Positions 1 through 7,041 of a stretch of DNA of 9,629 nt are shown in pieces. The notes below the pieces were generated by a model. The model saw only the letters and a program-made list of their open reading frames with translations, was not told where the DNA came from and made no database searches. The stretch spans positions 1-9,629 of the forward strand of contig DGOD01000199.1 of the NCBI GenBank assembly GCA_002389265.1. Reading direction: 5' to 3'. The translations under genes and the position numbers were made by a program. Origin of the DNA: Gammaproteobacteria bacterium UBA4475. GTDB taxonomy: Bacteria; Pseudomonadota; Gammaproteobacteria; Pseudomonadales; Azotimanducaceae. The stretch's first letter is position 1, and every line of letters begins with the position of its first letter.

Positions 1-9
1 TTTGCACAA

Positions 10-15
10 TATAAT
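10..15 (+). promoter_or_regulatory. Possible -10 hexamer upstream of def
   Basis: A perfect TATAAT lies about 170 bases before the def start codon. Any matching -35 element would fall outside the left edge, so the promoter cannot be confirmed. If used, it would give a leader of about 160 bases. I see no other strong promoter-like sequence between here and def. Confidence 0.25.
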
Positions 16-79
16 CTTCCGTGATAATAGTCAATACAGGCCAAATGCCGGCTGATCCATTTTGTCGACTCGATCACAT

Positions 80-104
80 AAAAAACCTGCCACTTGTCAG
101 GCAG
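80..104 (-). terminator. Putative intrinsic terminator, minus strand (for ilvA transcript)
   Basis: Read on the minus strand, CTGCC (104-100) and GGCAG (91-87) form a 5-bp stem with an 8-base loop. One G and then six T's (85-80) follow. This is a short but recognisable hairpin plus U-run. On the plus strand the A-run precedes the stem, so it would not terminate def-direction transcription. The only minus-strand gene reading toward it is ilvA, whose stop lies about 640 bases away beyond the whole of def. The stem is weak, so confidence is moderate at best. Confidence 0.4.
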
Positions 105-184
105 CGCGAATTTAACTTAGGATTCAAGTTACTGTTCTTCAACCCAGCGCCTTCCCGGCGTATTCCACTGATTCCTGGAACTTT

Positions 185-739
185 ATGGCCATTCTCGATA
201 TCGTCAGAATGGGGCACCCGGTGCTCCGCAAGCTTGCTGCTCCTTATCCGGTGAATGAGATTGGCTCCCCCGCTTTCACGCAACTGATCCACGACATGCA
301 AGACACGCTGCATGCCAGCGGCGGTATCGGTCTCGCCGCTCCCCAGGTGAACATCCCCTACCAACTGGCCGTCATCGAGATTCTCAACACCAACAGCCGC
401 TATGGAGAAATTCCGGCAATGCCCTTCGCCGTATATATCAATCCGGTACTGACAGTGGTTGAGGACACGCTGGCAGGCTATTGGGAAGGCTGTTTGTCGA
501 TTCCCGGCATGATGGGTTATGTGGAGCGCCCGCAGCATATTCGTGTGGACTATGTGGACTTCCAGGGCCAGGCAAAGCACATTAGTCTCCGCGGCTTTCT
601 CGCCACAGTGTTCCAACATGAATTTGACCACCTACAGGGGCATCTCTATGTTGATCGACTGAAGGATCCCAGTCTGTTTGCATTTGAGGCCGAGTATCGG
701 CAATTCCACCAGGGCGACTTGGACGAACTACCCGATTAA
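185..739 (+). CDS. def: Peptide deformylase
   Basis: This metalloenzyme removes the formyl group from the initiator methionine of nascent proteins in the cytoplasm. All three family motifs are present in the 184-residue product: GIGLAAPQ (47-54), EGCLS (101-105) and QHEFDH (144-149). These give metal ligands Cys103, His145 and His149 and catalytic Glu146. The segment after motif 2 reads SIPGMMGYVERP, not the E. coli-like form with PEQ, and the C-terminus ends LYVDRLKDPSLF, which suggests the second, non-fmt-linked deformylase subgroup. No fmt follows; the next gene is convergent ilvA, whose stop codon abuts this one. The ATG at 185 has GGAA four bases upstream, a weak and closely spaced ribosome site. 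Family assignment is secure; paralogue status is inferred from context. Confidence 0.95.
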   Translation: MAILDIVRMGHPVLRKLAAPYPVNEIGSPAFTQLIHDMQDTLHASGGIGLAAPQVNIPYQLAVIEILNTNSRYGEIPAMPFAVYINPVLTVVEDTLAGYWEGCLSIPGMMGYVERPQHIRVDYVDFQGQAKHISLRGFLATVFQHEFDHLQGHLYVDRLKDPSLFAFEAEYRQFHQGDLDELPD

Positions 740-2266
740 TCAGGCGAGAAATAACTGGTAGGCCGGATTGTCGGTTTCATCCCACCAACGAAATCCAATC
801 TCTGCCAGAAAGCTGTTGAACCGTGTCATATCCGTGTCAGGTACCTGGATACCCACGAGCACTCGACCATAAGCCGAGCCATGATTTCTATAGTGGAACA
901 TCGAGATATTGAAGTCTTTGCCGAGACCGGTGAGGAAGCGCAATAACGCACCGGGCCGTTCGGGAAATTCGAATCGAAACAGACGTTCGTGTTCCGCCAC
1001 TTCCGCTCGGCCACCGACCATGTGCCGAACATGCAAGACCGCAACTTCATTCTCTGACAAATCAACCACGGCGTAGCGTTTCGATAGTCGATCTCGAACC
1101 AGGTCGCGGTCCTCATCCTGAGGATGAGTTTGAATCCCCACCAGCACCTGGGCACCCGCCTTGGAAGCATAGCGATAATTGAACTCCGTGATGTTGCGCT
1201 TGCCGATGGCGGCGCAAAATTGTCGAAAGCTCCCTGGTTTTTCAGGAATCGTAACACCAAGCAGGATTTCTCGGCGTTCACCAATCTCGGTCCGCTCGGA
1301 TATATGCCGCAGCCGATCAAAGTTAACATTGCTGCCCGAGACGATCGCCACATAGGCCCCCTGGGCCTTCGGGTCCGACGGCTCTCGCGCCAGATAACGT
1401 TTTAAGCCCGCGACCGCCAGCGCGCCAGATGGCTCCGATATTGTTCGCGTGTCTTCAAAGATATCCTTGATGGCAGCACAAATCTCATCAGTGCTGACCC
1501 GAATGACCTCATCGACGCAGTGCTTCGCTAACTTGAAGGTTTCAGTCCCAACTTGCAGGACCGCAGTACCATCAGCAAATTGGTCCAGCTCGTCCGGGTT
1601 CAGCCGAATTCGCTTTCCCGCATTCAAGGCAGCCCACATACAGGCCGAACCTTCCGCCTCGACACCAATGATTTTGACACCAGGACGTAGATATTTGACG
1701 TAGGTCCCCACGCCACTGATCAATCCACCGCCACCCACAGGCACAAATATCGCTGCCAGCGGATCCGTGTGCTGACGTAGTATTTCCATGCCAATCGTTC
1801 CCTGGCCGGCAATCACATCTGGGTCGTTGAAAGGATGGACGTACGTATAGTTGTGCTCAATACTAAGCTGCAGGGCATGTTCTGCCGCCTCATTGTAGCT
1901 GTCACCGTGCAAAATGATCTTAGCGCCCAACCCTGCCACTGCCTGCACCTTAATATCTGGCGTATTGCGACCCATGACAATAACTGCCGAAATATTCAGT
2001 TTCTGTGCTGCCAAGGCAACACCCTGCGCATGGTTGCCCGCCGACGCGGTGATGACACCGCGTTGCCGAATGTCGCTGTCGAGCTTTTTGATACGGTTGT
2101 AAGCGCCGCGGAGTTTGAAACTGAATATTGGTTGCAGGTCCTCACGCTTCAAGAACACCTGTTGTCCCAGGCGTCGAGATAAGCCTGCGGCCGGTTCGAG
2201 CGCAGTTTGTTCAGCGACGTCATAGACGTCAGCTTCCAAAATCTTCTTAATGTAATGACTATACAC
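740..2266 (-). CDS. ilvA: Threonine ammonia-lyase, biosynthetic
   Basis: This PLP enzyme deaminates L-threonine to 2-oxobutanoate, the committed step of isoleucine synthesis. The 508 residues match the long biosynthetic class (E. coli IlvA is about 514). The N-terminal fold-type II PLP domain spans roughly residues 1-320. It has the Schiff-base lysine Lys51 in SFKLRGA, the SAGNHAQG loop (75-82) and the glycine-rich phosphate cup VGGGGL (177-182). Two ACT-like regulatory repeats follow at about 333-410 and 427-500, each opening with a PEKPGSF/PERPGAL-type motif. They predict isoleucine inhibition and valine activation. Short catabolic TdcB-type enzymes lack these repeats. The start is GTG at 2266, where the protein aligns with known family N-termini (YIKKIL..VYDVAEQT), with AGGG about ten bases upstream. 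The gene is divergent from rpiA and end-to-end with def. Confidence 0.96.
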   Translation of the reverse strand: MYSHYIKKILEADVYDVAEQTALEPAAGLSRRLGQQVFLKREDLQPIFSFKLRGAYNRIKKLDSDIRQRGVITASAGNHAQGVALAAQKLNISAVIVMGRNTPDIKVQAVAGLGAKIILHGDSYNEAAEHALQLSIEHNYTYVHPFNDPDVIAGQGTIGMEILRQHTDPLAAIFVPVGGGGLISGVGTYVKYLRPGVKIIGVEAEGSACMWAALNAGKRIRLNPDELDQFADGTAVLQVGTETFKLAKHCVDEVIRVSTDEICAAIKDIFEDTRTISEPSGALAVAGLKRYLAREPSDPKAQGAYVAIVSGSNVNFDRLRHISERTEIGERREILLGVTIPEKPGSFRQFCAAIGKRNITEFNYRYASKAGAQVLVGIQTHPQDEDRDLVRDRLSKRYAVVDLSENEVAVLHVRHMVGGRAEVAEHERLFRFEFPERPGALLRFLTGLGKDFNISMFHYRNHGSAYGRVLVGIQVPDTDMTRFNSFLAEIGFRWWDETDNPAYQLFLA

Positions 2267-2305
2267 TTGGCTATTTCCCTGTTCACTTGCCCTGATAGAT
2301 GCCGC

Positions 2306-2350
2306 TCACCGCTTGATCTTATTGTTTCTTTTCACCTTTCTCTCATTCAT
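2306..2350 (-). other. Possible 14-codon basic micro-ORF in ilvA leader
   Basis: An ATG at 2350 on the minus strand opens a 14-codon frame reading MNERKVKRNNKIKR and ending in TGA at 2308-2306, 39 bases before the ilvA start. Seven of 14 residues are Lys or Arg. The DNA is an unusually purine-rich tract, which alone would give such codons. There is no clear Shine-Dalgarno sequence. It holds only one Ile and one Val codon, so it does not look like a classical isoleucine attenuation peptide. It is probably fortuitous. Confidence 0.12.
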
Positions 2351-2352
2351 CA

Positions 2353-2370
2353 GGCGTCGATAGGGCGTCG
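2353..2370. repeat. Short direct repeat GGCGTCG with 11-bp period
   Basis: GGCGTCG occurs at 2353-2359 and again at 2364-2370, about one helical turn apart, inside the ilvA-rpiA intergenic region. The spacing would place both copies on the same DNA face, as for a tandem-site regulator. It lies about 90 bases before ilvA, within its predicted leader. It is short enough to be chance. Confidence 0.25.
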
Positions 2371-2469
2371 GAATCACCCTGAAATCGCCGAGATTGTGTG
2401 AAACTTAACGCCACGCTGCGACGAATACACCTGCTTGGCATATTTCATCCTTAGCAACGCTGTTGTAAA

Positions 2470-2477
2470 AGTATAGA
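2470..2477. promoter_or_regulatory. Overlapping divergent -10-like core for ilvA and rpiA
   Basis: The 289-bp gap between ilvA and rpiA contains AGTATAGA. Read rightward it gives TATAGA (2472-2477); read leftward it gives TATACT (2475-2470). Each is a fair -10 hexamer. Predicted starts would be near 2484 for rpiA (leader about 72 bases) and near 2463 for ilvA (leader about 197 bases). The matching -35 elements are poor: TTAGCA at 2451-2456 with a 15-bp spacer rightward, and GTGTGA leftward. The rest of the gap holds a purine-rich tract and a short direct repeat. I see no terminator or riboswitch fold there. Confidence 0.3.
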
Positions 2478-2555
2478 CTGATCGCTCCAGCATCACACGT
2501 CGAAACAGGATGCGACAATTTCAAGGTTGCCCCTTCAATCCATGAGTGTTTATCA

Positions 2556-3230
2556 ATGAATCAGGACGCGTTAAAACAACAGGTCGCTCAGGCCGCTGTC
2601 GACTATATTGACCATCATCTGACGACCCAATCGGTGATTGGCGTGGGAACAGGTTCAACCGCCAACTACTTTATTGACGCCCTGGCACTGATCAAGCACA
2701 AATTCGATGGCACGGTCGCCAGCTCGCTGGCTTCTGAGGAGCGCCTGCGCAGTCATGGCATTCCCGTATTTGATCTGAATGGTGTAAAAGACATGCAGTT
2801 TTACGTCGACGGCGCCGATGAGAGCAATCATCAGCTTGAGCTCATCAAGGGCGGTGGTGGTGCGCTGACCCGAGAAAAAATCGTGGCTTCAGTGGCCGAA
2901 ACCTTTATCTGCATCGTCGATGCATCCAAGATGCAGGACACCCTCGGCAGTTTTCCGCTGCCGGTGGAAGTCATCCCCATGGCACGCTCTGCCGTGGCCA
3001 GAGCCCTGGTTAAACTGGGCGGCAGACCCGTTTATCGGCAGGACTTCGTCACCGACAACGGCAATATCATTCTCGACGTGCATGATCTGCAGATCACTCA
3101 CCCAAAAGCGCTAGAGTCTGCCATCAATAACCTGCCCGGCGTCGTCACAAACGGCTTATTCGCCTTAAGACCGGCAGATCTGATCATGGTAGGCACCGAG
3201 ACAGGCGCAGAAACGCGCAAGGCCCAATAA
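2556..3230 (+). CDS. rpiA: Ribose-5-phosphate isomerase A
   Basis: This cytoplasmic enzyme interconverts ribose 5-phosphate and ribulose 5-phosphate in the non-oxidative pentose phosphate pathway and, in autotrophs, the Calvin cycle. The 224 residues match the family size (E. coli 219). The phosphate-binding loop [11 protein letters not shown] is at 29-39. Catalytic residues corresponding to E. coli Asp81, Asp84, Lys94 and Glu103 are Asp85 and Asp88 in DGADE, Lys98 in [11 protein letters not shown], and Glu107. The ATG at 2556 gives an N-terminus ([10 protein letters not shown]) closely resembling enteric RpiA. A TGAG at 2543-2546 is the only ribosome-site candidate. A five-codon frame starting at 2542 ends in a TGA overlapping this ATG. 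The gene converges with the FAD dehydrogenase, leaving only 16 bp and no terminator. Transketolase in the same window uses its product. Confidence 0.97.
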   Translation: MNQDALKQQVAQAAVDYIDHHLTTQSVIGVGTGSTANYFIDALALIKHKFDGTVASSLASEERLRSHGIPVFDLNGVKDMQFYVDGADESNHQLELIKGGGGALTREKIVASVAETFICIVDASKMQDTLGSFPLPVEVIPMARSAVARALVKLGGRPVYRQDFVTDNGNIILDVHDLQITHPKALESAINNLPGVVTNGLFALRPADLIMVGTETGAETRKAQ

Positions 3231-3246
3231 GCGCCGACAGGGAAGT

Positions 3247-4620
3247 CTAGCCCAGCAACTTGCCTGGGTTCATGATGTTGTTCGGGTCGAACGCGGCCTT
3301 AACCGATCGCATCAAGTCAATCTCGGCCACCGAACGACTGAATGTCAGTTGGTCGCGCTTGAGCAGACCAACGCCATGCTCAGCGGAAATACTGCCGTCA
3401 AATTCAGCCACGATTCGCATAATATGCTCGCTGACCAATTCGCATTCTGCCTTGAACGCGGCGACGGTCCAATCGGCCGGTTTGAGAATGTTCAGGTGTA
3501 AGTTGCCGTCGCCGATATGGCCAAACCAGACAATCTCAAAATTCGGATAACGTTGGCCCACTTCTGCATCCACAGCCGCAAGAAACTCTGGAACTCTGGA
3601 GACTCGCACCGCCACATCATTTTTATATGGGGTAAACGGCGTAATGGACTCAGAGATGTTCTCTCGCAAGCGCCACAGATCTCGCCGCTGAGTCTCGCTA
3701 GCACTGATCACTCCATCTGTCGTCAAACCCGCGTCCAGACAACTTTCAAAGGCGGCGAGAGACGCGTCAACATCCTCAGCCGAGACAACCTCATATTCCA
3801 ACAAGGCGTAAAATGAAGACTTTTCAGCAAAGGGGTGCTTACCACCAGTGTGATTGATCACATGCTGCAATGCCTGTTCAGAAAAGAATTCATAGGCCGT
3901 CAGTGAAACGTGACGGCGGAATGTCTCGAGCACCGAAATGATTTTTGCCATTTCCGGTACCGCTAGCAAAATCACATTCAAATTGCGGGGGCAGGGCGCG
4001 AGCCGAATAGTAGCCTCGACGATGAACCCCAGTGTCCCTTCCGAGCCGATAAACAGATGGCGAAAGTCATAGCCTGTCGCGTTTTTCACCAAACCTTTGT
4101 TCAGATCAAGCAATTCACCAGTGCCCGTGACAACCTTCAGGCCCACCACCCAATCGCGGGTCAGGCCATAGCGCAGCACCTTAATGCCGCCAGCATTGGT
4201 CGCAATATTACCCCCGATCTGGCTCGATCCTGCGGAGGCAAAATCAACGGGATAAAGACAATCGTGCTCGGCCGCGAAAGCCTGCAAGTTAGCCGTAATA
4301 ACCCCGGGTTGAACCACTGCGTAATGGTCAATCGGGTCGAAGTCGAGAATACGATTCATTTTCTCGAATGACACCACCAACTCACCGTTGATGGCCACAG
4401 CGCCGCCACTGAGGCCAGTGCGACCACCGGATGGGACCAAGGCCAGTCGGTGCAAATTCGCAAATTTGACCAACGTCACCACCTCATCGACGCTGGTGGG
4501 AAAAATCACAGCCAACGCATTCGGCTCGTAAAAGCGCGTCCAGTCGAGACCATACTTCTGTAGGGTCTCGGCATCCGTTGCTATTCCACAACTCAACTCG
4601 GTTCTGAGTAAATCCAACAT
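3247..4620 (-). CDS. FAD-linked D-2-hydroxyacid dehydrogenase (D-2-hydroxyglutarate or glycolate type)
   Basis: This is a GlcD/D-2-hydroxyglutarate dehydrogenase family flavoenzyme oxidising a D-2-hydroxyacid to the 2-oxoacid. From ATG 4620 it has 457 residues. The N-terminal PCMH-type FAD domain carries PSGGRTGLSGGA (63-74), SSQIGGNIATNAGG (132-145) and IGSEGTLGF (191-199). The C-terminal FAD-oxidase domain carries GHIGDGNLH (367-375; His368 and His375 as likely metal ligands), SAEHGVGLLKR (412-422; Glu414, His415) and FDPNNIMNPGK (444-454). There are no Fe-S cysteine motifs. The frame extends to a GTG at 4671, but that codon has no ribosome site and lies in a hairpin arm. ATG 4620 has AGGAGG upstream and a family-like N-terminus, so I prefer it. 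In Pseudomonas this family sits near rpiA, ilvA and serA, favouring the D-2-hydroxyglutarate role (SerA by-product recycling). The position after fba keeps glycolate possible. The substrate is not proven. Confidence 0.9.
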   Translation of the reverse strand: MLDLLRTELSCGIATDAETLQKYGLDWTRFYEPNALAVIFPTSVDEVVTLVKFANLHRLALVPSGGRTGLSGGAVAINGELVVSFEKMNRILDFDPIDHYAVVQPGVITANLQAFAAEHDCLYPVDFASAGSSQIGGNIATNAGGIKVLRYGLTRDWVVGLKVVTGTGELLDLNKGLVKNATGYDFRHLFIGSEGTLGFIVEATIRLAPCPRNLNVILLAVPEMAKIISVLETFRRHVSLTAYEFFSEQALQHVINHTGGKHPFAEKSSFYALLEYEVVSAEDVDASLAAFESCLDAGLTTDGVISASETQRRDLWRLRENISESITPFTPYKNDVAVRVSRVPEFLAAVDAEVGQRYPNFEIVWFGHIGDGNLHLNILKPADWTVAAFKAECELVSEHIMRIVAEFDGSISAEHGVGLLKRDQLTFSRSVAEIDLMRSVKAAFDPNNIMNPGKLLG

Positions 4621-4633
4621 ATGGGCCCGCAAG

Positions 4634-4639
4634 CCTCCT
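4634..4639 (-). promoter_or_regulatory. Ribosome binding site deciding the FAD dehydrogenase start
   Basis: The minus strand reads AGGAGG here, 13 bases before ATG 4620. The match is perfect though the spacing is longer than usual. The competing GTG at 4671-4669 has no such site and forms one arm of a 6-bp hairpin (4669-4684, loop TCAG on the plus strand). The balance favours the downstream start. Confidence 0.5.
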
Positions 4640-4698
4640 GATAACAAATCAACGACGACCGGACGGCTCACCAGTCAGCTGGCGCCCCGTCACCGACT

Positions 4699-5763
4699 TT
4701 AGGACAGGCGCGGGTCGAGGGCGCCAGATGCATATTGTTCTGCCATTTTTTCGAGAGAGATTGGTCTGATTTTAGAACCCTGTCCGGCGGCACCAAAGGC
4801 CTCATAACGGGCCACAACAAGATCTTTCATAGCTTTTGTTGAGACTGCCAGATATTTGCGCGGATCAAACTCCGCCTTATTCTCAGCGAGAAACCGTCGA
4901 ACAGCGCCAGTCGACGCCAAGCGTAGATCCGTATCAATATTCACCTTGCGTACACCATATTTGATGCCTTCCTGAATTTCCGCCACGGGGACCCCATATG
5001 TCTCCGGAATTTCACCGCCGAATTCATTGATAATGGCCAGCCATTCCTGCGGTACACTGGAGGAGCCATGCATAACCAGATGGGTATTCGGTAAGCGTTC
5101 ATGAATCGCCTTGATGCGATCGATCGCAAGGATGTCACCGGTCGGCGGCCGACTGAATTTATAGGCGCCATGGCTCGTGCCGATAGCGATGGCTAAGGCA
5201 TCGACCCCGGTTCGCTTGACAAAGTCGCGAGCCTGCTCAGGATCCGTGAGCATTTGCTCCATGGTCAGAATGCCCTCTGCGCCGCCGCCGTCTTCTTCCC
5301 CAGCTTCTCCGGTTTCCAGAGAGCCAAGACAGCCAAGTTCGCCCTCAACCGTGACACCACAGGCATGGGCGAACCGAGTAGTCAGGCGAGTCACTTCCAC
5401 ATTGTATTCGTAGTCTGCCGGTGTTTTTTGGTCGGCCAACAAGGAACCATCCATCATCACCGATGAAAATCCCGACTGAATTGATTGTTGGCACACATCT
5501 GGCGAGGCTCCGTGATCCTGGTGCATCACTACCGGGATATTCGGAAACTCTTCGATCGCCGCCAAAATCAGGTGTCGCAGGAACGTCGAACCGGCGTACT
5601 TGCGCGCCCCTGCTGAGGCCTGCACGATCACGGGGCTATCAGTTTGCTGCGCGGCCTCCATGATGGCGCGCATCTGTTCAAGATTGTTAACGTTGAACGC
5701 CGGTACGCCATATCCATGTTCTGCTGCGTGATCCAGCATTTGTCGCATACTCACTAACGCCAT
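4699..5763 (-). CDS. fba: Class II fructose-bisphosphate aldolase
   Basis: This zinc aldolase reversibly joins glyceraldehyde 3-phosphate and dihydroxyacetone phosphate into fructose 1,6-bisphosphate. Related Calvin-cycle enzymes also make sedoheptulose 1,7-bisphosphate. The 354 residues and overall sequence match the Pseudomonas/CbbA-type class II subgroup. Key residues are visible: HQDH at 81-84 (catalytic Asp83, zinc ligand His84), Glu142 in VEGELG, His198 in GTSHGAYK, His232 in MHGSSS, and the phosphate-binding NIDTDLR (275-281). The acidic glycine-rich loop between about 150 and 163 is typical of this subgroup. ATG 5763 is preceded by an excellent ribosome site. The gene follows pgk after 93 bp with no terminator or evident promoter, so it is probably in the tkt-pgk operon. 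The FAD dehydrogenase lies 27-78 bases downstream depending on its start. Confidence 0.97.
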   Translation of the reverse strand: MALVSMRQMLDHAAEHGYGVPAFNVNNLEQMRAIMEAAQQTDSPVIVQASAGARKYAGSTFLRHLILAAIEEFPNIPVVMHQDHGASPDVCQQSIQSGFSSVMMDGSLLADQKTPADYEYNVEVTRLTTRFAHACGVTVEGELGCLGSLETGEAGEEDGGGAEGILTMEQMLTDPEQARDFVKRTGVDALAIAIGTSHGAYKFSRPPTGDILAIDRIKAIHERLPNTHLVMHGSSSVPQEWLAIINEFGGEIPETYGVPVAEIQEGIKYGVRKVNIDTDLRLASTGAVRRFLAENKAEFDPRKYLAVSTKAMKDLVVARYEAFGAAGQGSKIRPISLEKMAEQYASGALDPRLS

Positions 5764-5771
5764 CTTTAAAA

Positions 5772-5777
5772 CTCCTT
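5772..5777 (-). promoter_or_regulatory. Strong ribosome binding site of fba
   Basis: AAGGAG on the minus strand lies 8 bases before the fba ATG. It is the best-placed ribosome site in the window, consistent with high aldolase expression and independent translation after the 93-bp gap from pgk. Confidence 0.75.
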
Positions 5778-5856
5778 CGGATTCGTGTTCGTTTGACTAC
5801 CAAGCGCCGCTAGAAGTCTGCCGCACTGATAACATACTGCTCATTTTCTGCTCGCC

Positions 5857-7038
5857 TTAATTCATATCCTGTGGAGCGCGTAGCTCAAGGATTGCCACCG
5901 CCGGCAAGGTTTTACCCTCAACGAACTCAAGAAAAGCACCGCCGCCAGTGGAGATATAAGAGATATCACCAGCCAAACCATACTTGTCGATGGCCGCCAG
6001 AGTGTCGCCGCCGCCGGCAATGGAAAAGCCCTCGCTGTCCGCAATGGCCTGACCGAGTTTGCGGGTACCATCGGCGAACCCGTCAATCTCAAACACACCC
6101 ACCGGTCCGTTCCAGATAATCGTTTTTGCCTGCCGAACAATATCCCCAATCAACTCACTGGTCTCGTGTCCAATATCTAAAATCATATCGTCAGCCTCGA
6201 TATCGGCCACGGGCTTGTACACGGGTACCGCGTCAGCAGACAAGGACTTGGCTACCACCACATCGACCGGTAAAGGGATATAGATCTTGTCCAGCAAACG
6301 GCGAGCAGTGGCCAATAAATCGGGCTCATACAATGACTTACCCACCTCGACACCACTGGCAGCGAGAAAGGTGTTGGCAATACCGCCACCGACAATCAAG
6401 GTATCTACCTTGTCTGACAAGGTATCCAGTACCTCCAGCTTGGTGGAAACCTTGCTGCCACCGACGATGGCAACCACCGGCCTTTCGGGTCGGGCGACGG
6501 CTTTTTCCAGAGCGTCAAGTTCTGCAACTAATAAGGGCCCCGCACAGGCGATCGGCGCGTATCGAGCAACACCCTCCGTCGTTGCTTGGGCACGGTGGGC
6601 AGTACCAAAGGCGTCCATCACAAAGATGTCACATAAGGCGGCCAATTGCCGCGCTAGAGTCTCATCGTTGGCTGACTCTCCCGTATTCACGCGCACATTC
6701 TCGAACAGCACCAGATCCTGCGTGCCCCAATCGAAGCCCTGCAAGTAATTGTCTACCAGCTGGACCGTCTTGCCAGTCAACTGCTCAATTTGCCGCGCCA
6801 CCGGCGCCAGGCTGGCTTCTGGCTGGGCACTGATGGGCACGCCTTCGGTGGGTCGACCCAGATGCGACATCAACATGACTCTGGCGCCTGCCGCCAACGC
6901 GTATTCGATCGTCGGTAAGGCCGCGCGGATTCGCGCATCACTGGTGACCTGACCCCCTTTGACGGGGACATTCAGGTCCTCGCGGATCAGCACGCGCTGA
7001 CCACGCAGATCCAAATCCTTCATGGCGATAAATTTCAT
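5857..7038 (-). CDS. pgk: Phosphoglycerate kinase
   Basis: This enzyme reversibly transfers phosphate between 1,3-bisphosphoglycerate and ADP in glycolysis, gluconeogenesis and the Calvin cycle. The product has 393 residues, typical for bacteria. Visible in order are the substrate-binding REDLNVP (19-25), DARIRA (34-39) and HLGRP (59-63), then [13 protein letters not shown] (140-152). Next come the nucleotide-side [12 protein letters not shown] (193-204), hinge-region WNGPVGVFE (309-317), GGGDTLAAI (342-350) and [10 protein letters not shown] (363-372). ENVRVNTGE (113-121) has Val where RFN/RFH is usual, a mild variant. ATG 7038 matches the E. coli start region (MxxIxMxDLDL); a second ATG at codon 6 is possible. 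Only 3 bp separate it from the tkt stop, and its ribosome site lies inside tkt, suggesting translational coupling. The gap/epd gene common just upstream is missing. Confidence 0.97.
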   Translation of the reverse strand: MKFIAMKDLDLRGQRVLIREDLNVPVKGGQVTSDARIRAALPTIEYALAAGARVMLMSHLGRPTEGVPISAQPEASLAPVARQIEQLTGKTVQLVDNYLQGFDWGTQDLVLFENVRVNTGESANDETLARQLAALCDIFVMDAFGTAHRAQATTEGVARYAPIACAGPLLVAELDALEKAVARPERPVVAIVGGSKVSTKLEVLDTLSDKVDTLIVGGGIANTFLAASGVEVGKSLYEPDLLATARRLLDKIYIPLPVDVVVAKSLSADAVPVYKPVADIEADDMILDIGHETSELIGDIVRQAKTIIWNGPVGVFEIDGFADGTRKLGQAIADSEGFSIAGGGDTLAAIDKYGLAGDISYISTGGGAFLEFVEGKTLPAVAILELRAPQDMN

Positions 7039-7041
7039 GGG

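Noticed and set aside
74..631. Long minus-strand open frame opposite def
   Set aside because: The def frame carries all family motifs; the opposite frame resembles nothing I recognise and is best explained as a shadow.
760..778. Small CCG/CGG hairpin followed by TTT after def, as a def terminator
   Set aside because: The stem is only 3 bp and the T-run is three bases, too weak for intrinsic termination.
2542..2559. Five-codon frame (MSVYQ) ending in a TGA overlapping the rpiA ATG
   Set aside because: It could couple translation into rpiA, but it has no ribosome site and is short enough to be chance.
6126..6833. Long plus-strand open frame (235 codons) opposite pgk
   Set aside because: It is antisense to an unambiguous pgk, and its Arg/Pro/His-rich composition is typical of a shadow frame.
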